From assembly GCA_023387085.1 (NCBI GenBank), contig JAEWIL010000157.1:1-13738 (forward strand): 13,738 bases of DNA, read 5' to 3'. Every line of letters begins with the position of its first letter. Positions within the stretch are counted from its first letter, which is position 1. Source of the DNA: Pseudomonadota bacterium. Its GTDB lineage: Bacteria; Pseudomonadota; Alphaproteobacteria; Sphingomonadales; Sphingomonadaceae. The translations under genes and the position numbers were made by a program. Positions 1 to 6,239 of this stretch are shown piece by piece. A model generated the notes under the pieces. The model saw only the letters and a program-made list of their open reading frames with translations. It had not been told where the DNA came from and ran no database searches.

Positions 1-26
1 ACGGCGGGGCGGGGTTCCTCGAGTAG
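1..26 (+). CDS. 3' end of a probable SDR-family gene (partial, truncated by window edge)
   Basis: Reading from base 3, the codons give GGAGFLE followed by a TAG stop at 24-26. If the codon cut by the window edge is GAC, the tail reads DGGAGFLE, which resembles the C-terminal DGG motif of short-chain dehydrogenases. The three complete classical SDRs in this window end in a similar way (LDGGQANFD, VDGGMN..., IDGGATAI). The stop is followed after one base by a GC hairpin. Only seven whole codons are visible, so this is a pattern match and not a proven gene. It would converge on the flavoprotein gene that ends at 97. Confidence 0.35.
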
Positions 27-27
27 G

Positions 28-48
28 GGGCGCCGAACTTCGGCGCCC
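28..48. terminator. GC-rich hairpin between converging genes, possible terminator
   Basis: There is a perfect 9-bp inverted repeat, GGGCGCCGA / TCGGCGCCC, with a 3-nt loop. It lies just after the presumed stop at 26 and 48 nt beyond the stop of the minus-strand flavoprotein. Neither strand has a T-run after the stem, so intrinsic termination is uncertain. Its position between two converging gene ends is what suggests the role. Confidence 0.4.
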
Positions 49-96
49 GGGCTTCGGCAATGCCGCCCTTCCATCCCTGGTCGAAAGGCTGACGCC

Positions 97-1785
97 TCAG
101 TCGTTGCCGCCCGTCATGTCGCGCGCCGCGACATAACCGAAGGTCATCGCCGGGCCGATCGTGACCCCTGCCCCCGGATAGCTTTCCCCCATCGCCGAGG
201 CGGCGTTGTTACCGACCGCGTAAAGACCGGCAATCACCGCGCCTTCCGCGTCGAGAACGCGCGCGCGTTCGTCCGTGCGCAGGCCGCCATTCGTCCCGAT
301 ATCGCCAGGGTGGATCGGCATGGCGTAGAAGGGGCCCTCCTCGATGGCACGCAGGCAGGGGTTCGGCTGCTGGCGCGGATCGCCGTACATCTTGTCATAG
401 GCGGCCTCGCCGCGGTGGAAGTCGGGATCCTCGCCCCTTGCCGCATTGGAATTGAAACGCGCGACGGTCGCGGCAAGCCGCGCGGGATCGACTCCCATTT
501 CGGCCGCTAGCGCTTCGATGCTTTTTGCCTTCTTGAGGATTGAACGAACCTCGCCGCGATGGAGCCAGTCGGGCATCAGCGGATACAGCGGTCCCATCGG
601 GAACTGGTGGCGATAGCGGTGGTCGAAGACCATCCAGCTCGGCTCGGCGTCGCCCTGCTCGCGCTGCCGCCGCGCCATTTGCTGACCGACGATATGATAG
701 GATGCGGCCTCGTTGAGATAGCGCTCGCCCTTCTGGTTGACCATGATGCAGCCGGGAAGCGCACGCTCGATGGTGCATAGGCGTCCCCGGTCCTCCCCCG
801 GCACGTAGAACACCGGCGCCGCCCAGGCCGACTGCATGTTCATCGTGCCGGCTCCGATCGCCTCGCCGGCGCGAATGCTGTCGCCCGTATTGCTCGAAAC
901 GCCGCCCGAATAGCGTGCCTCGGGATAGAGCGGCGCGTTCTGCGCGCGCATATCGGCATTTTTGTCGAAGCCCCCCGCCGCGAGGATGATCCCCTTGCGC
1001 GCCGCGATGCGGTACGGCTTCCCCTGCCGCATGACCACGGCCCCGGCGACCCTGTCCCCTTCGCGAACCAGGTCGACGAGCGGCGTCTCGAGCCAGAGCG
1101 GGACATTCGCCTCTTTGAGCGCCATCCGGAGCGCACCGGTGAGCGCGTTGCCGAGGGTGAGCCGCCGGTCCTTGCGCGACGTGAAGCGGAACGGCCAGTC
1201 GAACCAGTAGCGCGCGAGGTTGCGAGCGAGGTTGGTCATCCAGCCCTTGCCGCGATAGAGGAGCTCATAAGTCTCGGTGAAATGCCAGTTGAGATAGCCG
1301 AACAGGCTTGCCGCGGGCGAAGGGAAGCGCTGGGTGCGAATGTCGGCGCCAAGCGGTCTGCCGTCGAGCGGCAACGGAAGATGGGTGCGGAACCCCGTCG
1401 GCGACCCGCCCGGATTCTCGGCGTGATAGTCGGGGTAGGGAAAAGCCATATATTCGATCGGGCTGTTGGCGGTCAGCCAGCGCAGCATCGGCGCGGCATT
1501 GTCGACATAGGCACGGATGTTGGCATCCGGAACATTATCCGCCGAGAGCGCTCGCAAATAGGTGAAAGCCCCGTCGAGGTCATCCTCGAAGCCCGCGGCG
1601 CGCGCGGCGTCGCTCCCGGGAATCCAGATGCCGGCGCCCGAGGTGGCCGAAGTACCGCCCCAGAGCCTGTCCTTCTCGATCACCAGAACTTCGGCGCGAT
1701 TCTTCGCCCCGACCAGCGCCGAGAGCATGCCGCCGGCCCCCGACCCCACAACCAGGATATCGACCGTCTTGTCCCAAGCGCTCAT
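97..1785 (-). CDS. FAD-dependent oxidoreductase, 3-ketosteroid delta1-dehydrogenase (KstD) / fumarate-reductase flavoprotein family
   Basis: This 562-residue cytoplasmic flavoprotein probably dehydrogenates a C-C bond next to a ketone; KstD enzymes do this to ring A of 3-ketosteroids. The FAD-binding GSGAGG lies at residues 14-19, followed by the acidic end of beta2 (IEKD, Glu37) and the GGTSATSG stretch at 43-50. A YPDY...PGG segment at 117-127 matches the KstD region carrying a catalytic Tyr. GTNGGL (497-502) and GLYAVGN (520-526) are typical of the C-terminal FAD region. Tyr536 and Gly540 in SYPGAG have the spacing of the catalytic Tyr487/Gly491 of Rhodococcus KstD1; the third KstD Tyr could not be assigned. 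The length fits the family (about 510-570). The start at 1785 places the Rossmann motif at the right depth, although the upstream GGGTAG is a weak ribosome site. The gene diverges from the SDR operon at 2019. The family call is firm; a steroid substrate is only a guess. Confidence 0.85.
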   Translation of the reverse strand: MSAWDKTVDILVVGSGAGGMLSALVGAKNRAEVLVIEKDRLWGGTSATSGAGIWIPGSDAARAAGFEDDLDGAFTYLRALSADNVPDANIRAYVDNAAPMLRWLTANSPIEYMAFPYPDYHAENPGGSPTGFRTHLPLPLDGRPLGADIRTQRFPSPAASLFGYLNWHFTETYELLYRGKGWMTNLARNLARYWFDWPFRFTSRKDRRLTLGNALTGALRMALKEANVPLWLETPLVDLVREGDRVAGAVVMRQGKPYRIAARKGIILAAGGFDKNADMRAQNAPLYPEARYSGGVSSNTGDSIRAGEAIGAGTMNMQSAWAAPVFYVPGEDRGRLCTIERALPGCIMVNQKGERYLNEAASYHIVGQQMARRQREQGDAEPSWMVFDHRYRHQFPMGPLYPLMPDWLHRGEVRSILKKAKSIEALAAEMGVDPARLAATVARFNSNAARGEDPDFHRGEAAYDKMYGDPRQQPNPCLRAIEEGPFYAMPIHPGDIGTNGGLRTDERARVLDAEGAVIAGLYAVGNNAASAMGESYPGAGVTIGPAMTFGYVAARDMTGGND

Positions 1786-1952
1786 GCTGTTCTACCCATA
1801 TGAATGACCGGGGCCGCGGCTCGGCCGACCCCGGGAGCAGAAGCCTGGCTCTCGCGCCGCCCCGCGCCGGAAGCACGAGGGGCGAGACATCGCGCGCTCG
1901 GCGTCCTCCCCGGGTCGCCTGCGGCCCCCTGTAACGCATTTGTTGCATAAGC

Positions 1953-1982
1953 TTGCCATAACTACAACATCCTGCGTAGAAT
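1953..1982 (+). promoter_or_regulatory. sigma70-type promoter for the SDR-EthD-AraC-SDR operon
   Basis: TTGCCA (1953-1958), an 18-base spacer and TAGAAT (1977-1982) match the -35/-10 consensus at 5 of 6 positions each. The surrounding DNA is clearly more AT-rich than the flanking GC-rich sequence. A transcript would start near 1989 and leave a leader of about 30 nt before the ATG at 2019, with GGGAGAG as ribosome site. A weaker alternative is TTGTTG (1940) with TACAAC (1963). Confidence 0.55.
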
Positions 1983-2000
1983 GATTGCCAAGATTCTACG
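1975..2000. promoter_or_regulatory. Perfect inverted repeat overlapping the -10 box, probable operator
   Basis: CGTAGAAT (1975-1982) is repeated in inverted form as ATTCTACG (1993-2000) around a 10-nt spacer. The left arm contains the -10 hexamer TAGAAT and the right arm lies just past the predicted start site, which is where a dimeric repressor would block initiation. The centre-to-centre distance of the arms is 18 bp, close to two helical turns. The operon's own AraC-type regulator would more typically bind direct repeats, so the binding protein is unknown. As RNA only part of it would be transcribed, which argues against a hairpin role. Confidence 0.5.
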
Positions 2001-2018
2001 AAAAGAGATGGGAGAGCG

Positions 2019-2780
2019 ATGAAAGAGCTGGAAGGCAAGGTCGCGCTTGTGACCGGCGCTGGCCAGGGAATCGGCCAGGGAACCGCCTTTGCGCTTGCCG
2101 CGGCCGGGGCGGCCGTGGTTCTCGCCGGCCGGACGCTCGACAAGGTCGAAGCGGGAGCGGCGGCCATTGCGGATCGCGGCGGCACCGCGCGCGCCATCGC
2201 CTGCGACGTCAAGTCGGCCGAGGACCTCGCTGGCGCCGTTGCCGCGGCCGCGGAAAGCTTCGGCGGCCTCGATATTGTCGTGAACAATGCGCAGGAGGTC
2301 CCGCTCGGGCCGCTCGACGAGGTGAGCGACGAGGCCTTCACGGCGGGATTCGTCTCGGGGCCGCTCGCGAGCTTTCGTCTCATGAAGCTCGCCCGGCCGC
2401 TTATGGCGGCACGGGGCGGCGGCACGATCTTCAACTTCGCCTCGTCGGCCGGCATACGCTGGGACATGGCAGGCTACGGAGCCTATGGCGCCGTCAAACA
2501 GGCGACGCGCGCGCTTACCCGCGCCGCCGCGTCCGAATGGGGCGGCGAGAATATCCGGGTGCTCACGATCGCACCCCATGCCGAGTCTCCCGGCCTCAAA
2601 TGGTGGATCGAGAACAACCCCGGCGAGGCGGAAGCCTTTTTCCGGACGATCCCGCTCGGGCGTATCGGCCGCCTCGAGGAGGATATCGGGCGGGCCATCG
2701 TGGCGCTGTGCGGCAGCGACCTTTCCTATCTGACCGGCGCGACCATCCCGCTCGACGGCGGACAGGCCAATTTCGACTGA
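2019..2780 (+). CDS. SDR family oxidoreductase, atypical (NNAQ motif), first gene of operon
   Basis: This 253-residue short-chain dehydrogenase is the likely NAD(P)-dependent alcohol/ketone enzyme of its operon. TGAGQGIG (12-19) is the nucleotide-binding motif, and Arg38 after beta2 favours NADP(H). Ser143, Tyr156 and Lys160 form the catalytic triad (SS...YGAVK), and the C-terminal DGG is present at 246-248. Two positions are unusual. The usual NNAG is NNAQ (89-92), and where most classical SDRs carry the tetrad Asn on helix 4 this protein has Gly114 in FVSGPLASF. The ATG at 2019 is preceded by GGGAGAG and gives a normal SDR N-terminus. The next gene starts 12 nt downstream. Family assignment is firm; substrate is unknown. 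Confidence 0.9.
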   Translation: MKELEGKVALVTGAGQGIGQGTAFALAAAGAAVVLAGRTLDKVEAGAAAIADRGGTARAIACDVKSAEDLAGAVAAAAESFGGLDIVVNNAQEVPLGPLDEVSDEAFTAGFVSGPLASFRLMKLARPLMAARGGGTIFNFASSAGIRWDMAGYGAYGAVKQATRALTRAAASEWGGENIRVLTIAPHAESPGLKWWIENNPGEAEAFFRTIPLGRIGRLEEDIGRAIVALCGSDLSYLTGATIPLDGGQANFD

Positions 2781-2792
2781 AGGACAGCGGGC

Positions 2793-3500
2793 GTGGAAAA
2801 GATCGTGGCAGCGCTCTGGGCACCCCGCGGCGAAGACCGGGCCGCCTTCGGCGCGCGGCTTGTCGGCGAGCTTCCCGCAGCACTGATCGCTGCCGGGGCG
2901 ACGGGGATACGCATCAATATTCGCGATGCCGCGGTCGAGCCGGCGGCGGCGCTCGTGCAGCAGTGGCAGGCGCCCCAGCAGGACGCTGTCGTCCAGTTCT
3001 GGCTCCCCTCGTCGAATGCGCTGTTTCGCAGCGGGATCGACGAGGCGCTTGTCGCTCACAGCGGTCTTTTTCACGCCTGGCTCGTGACCGAATCGACGAT
3101 CATTCCCAATCAGGCGCATCCCGCCGTCCCCGGCACACGCTGCGCGGGCTGGTCGCAGGCGAGCTTCATCTCCTTCCGACAGGATATGGACCGCGATGAA
3201 TCGGTTGCGCACTGGCACGCGCATCACACGAAGGTCGCGATCGAGACGCAGGCGAATTTCGAATATGTGCAGAACCTCATCGTGCGCGCGCTGACCCCCG
3301 AAGCCCCGGCCTATGACGCTTTCGTCGAGGAATGCTTCGCGCTTGCGGCGATGACCGATCCGGCCGTGTTTTTCAACGCCGTCGGCGATCCCGACCTCTT
3401 TGCAGCGAACACCGCCCGGATGCTCGAGAGTTGCAACGCGTTCATCGATTTCGCCCGCATCGATATCCTTCCCACCAGCCAGTATAATCCGGCTGGCTGA
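2793..3500 (+). CDS. EthD-domain-like protein (tandem dimeric alpha-beta barrel), function unknown
   Basis: This is a 235-residue protein with a GTG start, preceded by AGGACAG at 2781-2787. It resembles EthD-type proteins of the dimeric alpha-beta barrel superfamily, with a C-terminal segment reading WHAHHTKVAIETQANFEYVQN (141-161). That segment is typical of the EthD W..H....A....Y.QN helix. The two halves (about 1-110 and 115-230) each begin with a beta strand, a charged loop and a helix, so it may be two ferredoxin-like units in one chain. Usual single EthD domains are about 100 residues. EthD proteins are often found beside oxidative catabolic genes but their chemistry is mostly unproven. 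The gene sits between two SDR-linked genes with gaps of 12 and 13 nt, implying translation-level coupling and a role in the same pathway. No signal peptide is seen. Confidence 0.7.
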   Translation: MEKIVAALWAPRGEDRAAFGARLVGELPAALIAAGATGIRINIRDAAVEPAAALVQQWQAPQQDAVVQFWLPSSNALFRSGIDEALVAHSGLFHAWLVTESTIIPNQAHPAVPGTRCAGWSQASFISFRQDMDRDESVAHWHAHHTKVAIETQANFEYVQNLIVRALTPEAPAYDAFVEECFALAAMTDPAVFFNAVGDPDLFAANTARMLESCNAFIDFARIDILPTSQYNPAG

Positions 3501-3513
3501 ACGGGAGCGGCCG

Positions 3514-4389
3514 ATGGACCTCACGCCGACCATCGTCAGCCGCGAACCTCTCGCATCGGGCCGCGTCGAGCTCGTCGAATGGACCTGGCCCCGGCTCTTC
3601 GAATTCGAGCACACCGAGCCCGAGCTCATGCTCGAGATGTCGCTGCCACCGCATTCGGCCGACGCCTCCGCCTGCTTCCCCGACATCGCGCCGGGACAGC
3701 GCTGTTTCATGGGCACGCTCTTCGTCCGCTATCCGGGCATCGCGCTTTCCGGCCGGTCCGAGGCCGGCCGGATCCGGGGCCTTCGCTATGTCTTCGACGC
3801 CGACGCCGCCGGCAGGATTCTCGCGGGCTGTCCCGAGCCGGGGATCGATTTCCTCCAGTCCCTGCTCAACATCCGGAGCGACACGCTTCGCTCGCTGATG
3901 CGCTTCACCCAGCGCGAACTTACCGGACGGACGGCGCGGTCGACCGCGGCGCTCGAAGCGCTGATGCAACTCGTCGCCATCGAGCTCGCGCGGCTGTTCG
4001 AGAGGCAGCAGGACGCGAATGGCTGCGGCCGGCTCGCTCCCTGGCAGTTCAGGCGGATCCGCGAACGCCTCGATGCGCAGGCGGAGCCGCCGACCGTCGG
4101 CGAACTCGCGGGGCTCTGCGGCATCAGCGCGCGGCATCTGCACCGGCAGTTTCTCGCGCTGACGGGCAAGACCGTCTCGGCCTATATCGACGCGCGCCGC
4201 ATCGAGCGCGCGAAGGAGCTGCTCGCCTCGCGCGAAGCCTCGATCAAGCATATCGCGTCGGCGTGCGGCTTTACCCATGGCGCGAGCTTCTCGCGGGCCT
4301 TCCGCCGCGCGACGGGCCTGACGCCGCAAGGCTATCGTCAGCGCACCTGCACGAACATCACAAGCGAAAGAGGACAGGATCATGGCTGA
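3514..4389 (+). CDS. AraC/XylS family transcriptional regulator
   Basis: This 291-residue activator-type regulator has a unique N-terminal domain (about 1-165, no recognised ligand motif) and a C-terminal double helix-turn-helix. HTH1 spans about 194-213 (VGELAGLCGISARHLHRQF) and HTH2 about 243-265 (SIKHIASACGF...FSRAFRRATG), followed by the signature GLTPQGYR at 268-275. The reading frame stays open upstream to 3400, but that would overlap the preceding gene by about 100 nt. The ATG at 3514 has GGGAGCGG just before it and lies 13 nt after that gene's stop, so it is preferred. It ends inside the next gene through the shared ATGGCTGA (4382-4389). Being third of four genes in the operon it should be co-expressed with its presumed targets, which suggests autoregulation or feed-forward control. 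Confidence 0.88.
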   Translation: MDLTPTIVSREPLASGRVELVEWTWPRLFEFEHTEPELMLEMSLPPHSADASACFPDIAPGQRCFMGTLFVRYPGIALSGRSEAGRIRGLRYVFDADAAGRILAGCPEPGIDFLQSLLNIRSDTLRSLMRFTQRELTGRTARSTAALEALMQLVAIELARLFERQQDANGCGRLAPWQFRRIRERLDAQAEPPTVGELAGLCGISARHLHRQFLALTGKTVSAYIDARRIERAKELLASREASIKHIASACGFTHGASFSRAFRRATGLTPQGYRQRTCTNITSERGQDHG

Positions 4390-5254
4390 GCCGAAAATTG
4401 CACTGGTCACCGGCGCGAGCCGCGGCGCCGGAGCGGGCATTGCGCGCGGCTTTGGAGAATTGGGGTACACCGTCTATGTCACCGGCAGGACGGTGACGCC
4501 GGGGGACGCCAAGGGGTGGGATGGATCGGTGCTGCCAGGAACCGTGGAAGAAGCGGCGGCGGCGGTGACCGCAGCCGGCGGCAAGGGCATCGCGGTCCTG
4601 TGCGATCATGGCGACGACGATGCCGTCGCGCGGCTCTTCGCGCAAATTTCGGACGAAGCGGGCCGGCTCGACATTCTCGTCAACAATGCGGCCTATATCC
4701 ACCACCAGCTCATCGAGAAGAAACCCTTCTGGGAAAAGGAGCTCGACGCCCAGAAGATTCTCGATGTCGGCCTTCGCTCGGCCTATGTCGCCAGCTGGCA
4801 CGCCGCGCGCCTCATGGTGCAGAGGGGGAGCGGCCTCATCGCCTTCACCTCCTCCTTCGGCGCGAGCTGCTACATGCACGGTCCCGCTTATGGCGCCCAG
4901 AAGGCCGGACTCGACAAGCTGGCCCACGACATGGAGCATGACCTGCGCGGAACCGGCGTTGCCGCGGTCTCGCTCTGGCTCGGCCCCCAGGTCACCGAGC
5001 GCTCCGAGATCGCCCGGCGCACCAACCCCGAACAATATGAGGCCTTCATCGCGATGGCCGAGAACCCGGAATTCGCCGCGCATGTTCTCGACGCCATCGA
5101 CCGCGCTCCGGATCGCGACGCCCTGTCGGGCGAAACACTGATCTTGGCCGAGATCGGAAAATCGCTCGGCATCCAGGACCGCGGCCATGATCGCCCGTCG
5201 CATCGCGAGATGCTCGGCAGCCCGCGCGCCAAGAATCCGGCCGCCGTCTATTAG
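4382..5254 (+). CDS. DHRS1-like short-chain dehydrogenase
   Basis: This 290-residue SDR resembles the eukaryotic DHRS1 type. TGASRGAG at 10-17 replaces the usual final GIG, and TGRT (34-37) suggests NADP(H). LPGTVEEAAAAVTAAGG (51-67) is a DHRS1-like insertion, and LDVGLRSAY (127-135) matches DHRS1's NVGLRGHY. The catalytic set is Ser157, Tyr170 and Lys174; NNAA occurs at 101-104. The tetrad Asn position is Gly130, as in DHRS1. The tail after about 245 is longer than in classical 250-residue SDRs. The start ATG overlaps the AraC stop by 8 nt and is preceded by AGAGGACAGG, so translation is coupled. It is the last gene of the operon, with a terminator 6 nt downstream. Human DHRS1 is reported to reduce steroids and xenobiotics; the bacterial substrate is unknown. 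Confidence 0.88.
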   Translation: MAEPKIALVTGASRGAGAGIARGFGELGYTVYVTGRTVTPGDAKGWDGSVLPGTVEEAAAAVTAAGGKGIAVLCDHGDDDAVARLFAQISDEAGRLDILVNNAAYIHHQLIEKKPFWEKELDAQKILDVGLRSAYVASWHAARLMVQRGSGLIAFTSSFGASCYMHGPAYGAQKAGLDKLAHDMEHDLRGTGVAAVSLWLGPQVTERSEIARRTNPEQYEAFIAMAENPEFAAHVLDAIDRAPDRDALSGETLILAEIGKSLGIQDRGHDRPSHREMLGSPRAKNPAAVY

Positions 5255-5260
5255 GCAAGG

Positions 5261-5290
5261 AAAAGGGCGCGAGACCTCCCGCGCCCTTTT
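5261..5290. terminator. Bidirectional intrinsic terminator
   Basis: A perfect 11-bp inverted repeat, AAAAGGGCGCG (5261-5271) and CGCGCCCTTTT (5280-5290), surrounds an 8-nt loop. The GC core with A-run before and T-run after gives a rho-independent signal on both strands. It lies between the stop of the DHRS1-like gene (5254) and the stop of the converging SDR (5312), so it can end both transcripts. Confidence 0.85.
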
Positions 5291-5311
5291 CGTCCCGGGT
5301 TTCCGAAGATG

Positions 5312-6097
5312 TCAGGCAGGCGGCGTCGGGGATCCCGGCAGGCCCATGTAATAATGGCCGGCGTTCATGCCGCCGTCGACCGAGAGTTCGGTGCCCATGC
5401 AATAGCGCGCATCGTCCGACGCGAGATAGGCGGCGGCGGCGGCTATGTCCGAGGGTTCGCCCGCATATTGGGCGGGATAGATCCAGTAATTCTTGTCGTA
5501 GACGTCCTTCGAGACATTCATCGGGTTCGCGAGCGGCGTGTATATGCCGCCAGGATGAATGGAGTTCACGCGGATCTTGCGCGGACCGAGTTCGAGCGCG
5601 AGCGCCTTGGTGAGACCGCGTACCGCGAACTTGGTGGCGCAATAGACCGATACGGCATTGGCGCCCGCGATGCCGTCGGCCGAACTCATGTTGACGATCG
5701 CACCGCCGCCGGCGCGTTCGATCGCCGGAATGACGGCCTGGCAGCCGAGAATGACGCCTTTCAGATTGACGTCGATCAGCGTGTCGATCTGCTGGTCGCT
5801 ATAGTTCTCGAAGCCGGAGAAGAAGAGCACCCCGGCATTGTTGACGAGAATGTCGAGGCGCCCGAACTTCTCCTCGGTCGCCGCGACCGTCGCGTCCCAG
5901 CCTGCACGCGAGGTGACGTCCTGGTGGAGAAAGGCGACGCCTTCGCCAAGCTCGGCGGCAAGCGCCTCGCCGGGCTCGTCGAGAAGGTCGGTGATCATGA
6001 CGCGCGCGCCCTCGGCGACGAACCGGCGGACGATCCCCTCGCCGATCCCGCGCGCGCCGCCGGTAACCAGAGCAACCTTGTTTTCGAGCCTTTTCAT
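5312..6097 (-). CDS. Classical SDR family oxidoreductase, NAD-type
   Basis: This 261-residue classical short-chain dehydrogenase carries all canonical residues: TGGARGIG (12-19), NNAG (86-89), Asn111 in DVNLKG, Ser139, Tyr152 and Lys156 (YCATK), and a DGG near the C-terminus. Asp37 after beta2 (ITDLLDE) predicts NAD(H). It belongs to the large group that includes 3-alpha/20-beta-hydroxysteroid dehydrogenases and cyclohexanol dehydrogenases. An unusual Gly/Pro-rich tail (GLPGSPTPPA) follows the core. The frame is open to 6154, but the ATG at 6097 is chosen because GGGAGA lies just upstream and it gives the usual MKRLENKVALVTGG beginning. It diverges from the hydrolase operon at 6240 across a 142-nt AT-rich control region. 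Confidence 0.9.
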   Translation of the reverse strand: MKRLENKVALVTGGARGIGEGIVRRFVAEGARVMITDLLDEPGEALAAELGEGVAFLHQDVTSRAGWDATVAATEEKFGRLDILVNNAGVLFFSGFENYSDQQIDTLIDVNLKGVILGCQAVIPAIERAGGGAIVNMSSADGIAGANAVSVYCATKFAVRGLTKALALELGPRKIRVNSIHPGGIYTPLANPMNVSKDVYDKNYWIYPAQYAGEPSDIAAAAAYLASDDARYCMGTELSVDGGMNAGHYYMGLPGSPTPPA

Positions 6098-6159
6098 AGC
6101 CTGTCTCCCGTGAGAATTTGGCATCTGCCTACGCGCCGCCAATGCACGGCGCAATACGC

Positions 6160-6172
6160 ATATTTCAAATAT
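6160..6172. promoter_or_regulatory. AT-rich palindrome in divergent control region, possible Lrp/AsnC operator
   Basis: ATATTT-C-AAATAT is a perfect 13-bp palindrome. On the minus strand it also forms two direct GAAATAT repeats spaced 9 bases apart. Lrp/AsnC regulators bind short degenerate AT-rich palindromes of about this size, and two such regulators are encoded in the operon that begins 68 nt away. It lies upstream of the predicted -35 at 6185. Binding by these regulators is inference. Confidence 0.35.
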
Positions 6173-6184
6173 TTCAGAATGAAG

Positions 6185-6213
6185 TTGAACAAACGCGGAT
6201 CAAATTCTATCAC
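6185..6213 (+). promoter_or_regulatory. Putative promoter of the hydrolase-Lrp-Lrp operon
   Basis: TTGAAC (6185-6190), a 17-base spacer and TATCAC (6208-6213) form a reasonable sigma70-type promoter. Transcription would begin near 6220 and leave a leader of about 20 nt containing the strong GGAGG (6231-6235) in front of the ATG at 6240. The AT-rich palindrome lies immediately upstream. Confidence 0.45.
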
Positions 6214-6239
6214 AAACAACGCATATCGATGGAGGCTGC

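Noticed and set aside
1985..3199. 404-codon open frame on the plus strand overlapping the first SDR
   Set aside because: It is out of frame with a clear SDR and is Arg-rich throughout with no motif, so it is a shadow frame.
1962..3716. 584-codon open frame on the minus strand across the SDR, EthD-like and AraC genes
   Set aside because: It is antisense to three well-supported genes, shows no recognisable domain and is rich in Arg, Gly and Asp in the way typical of shadow frames in GC-rich DNA.
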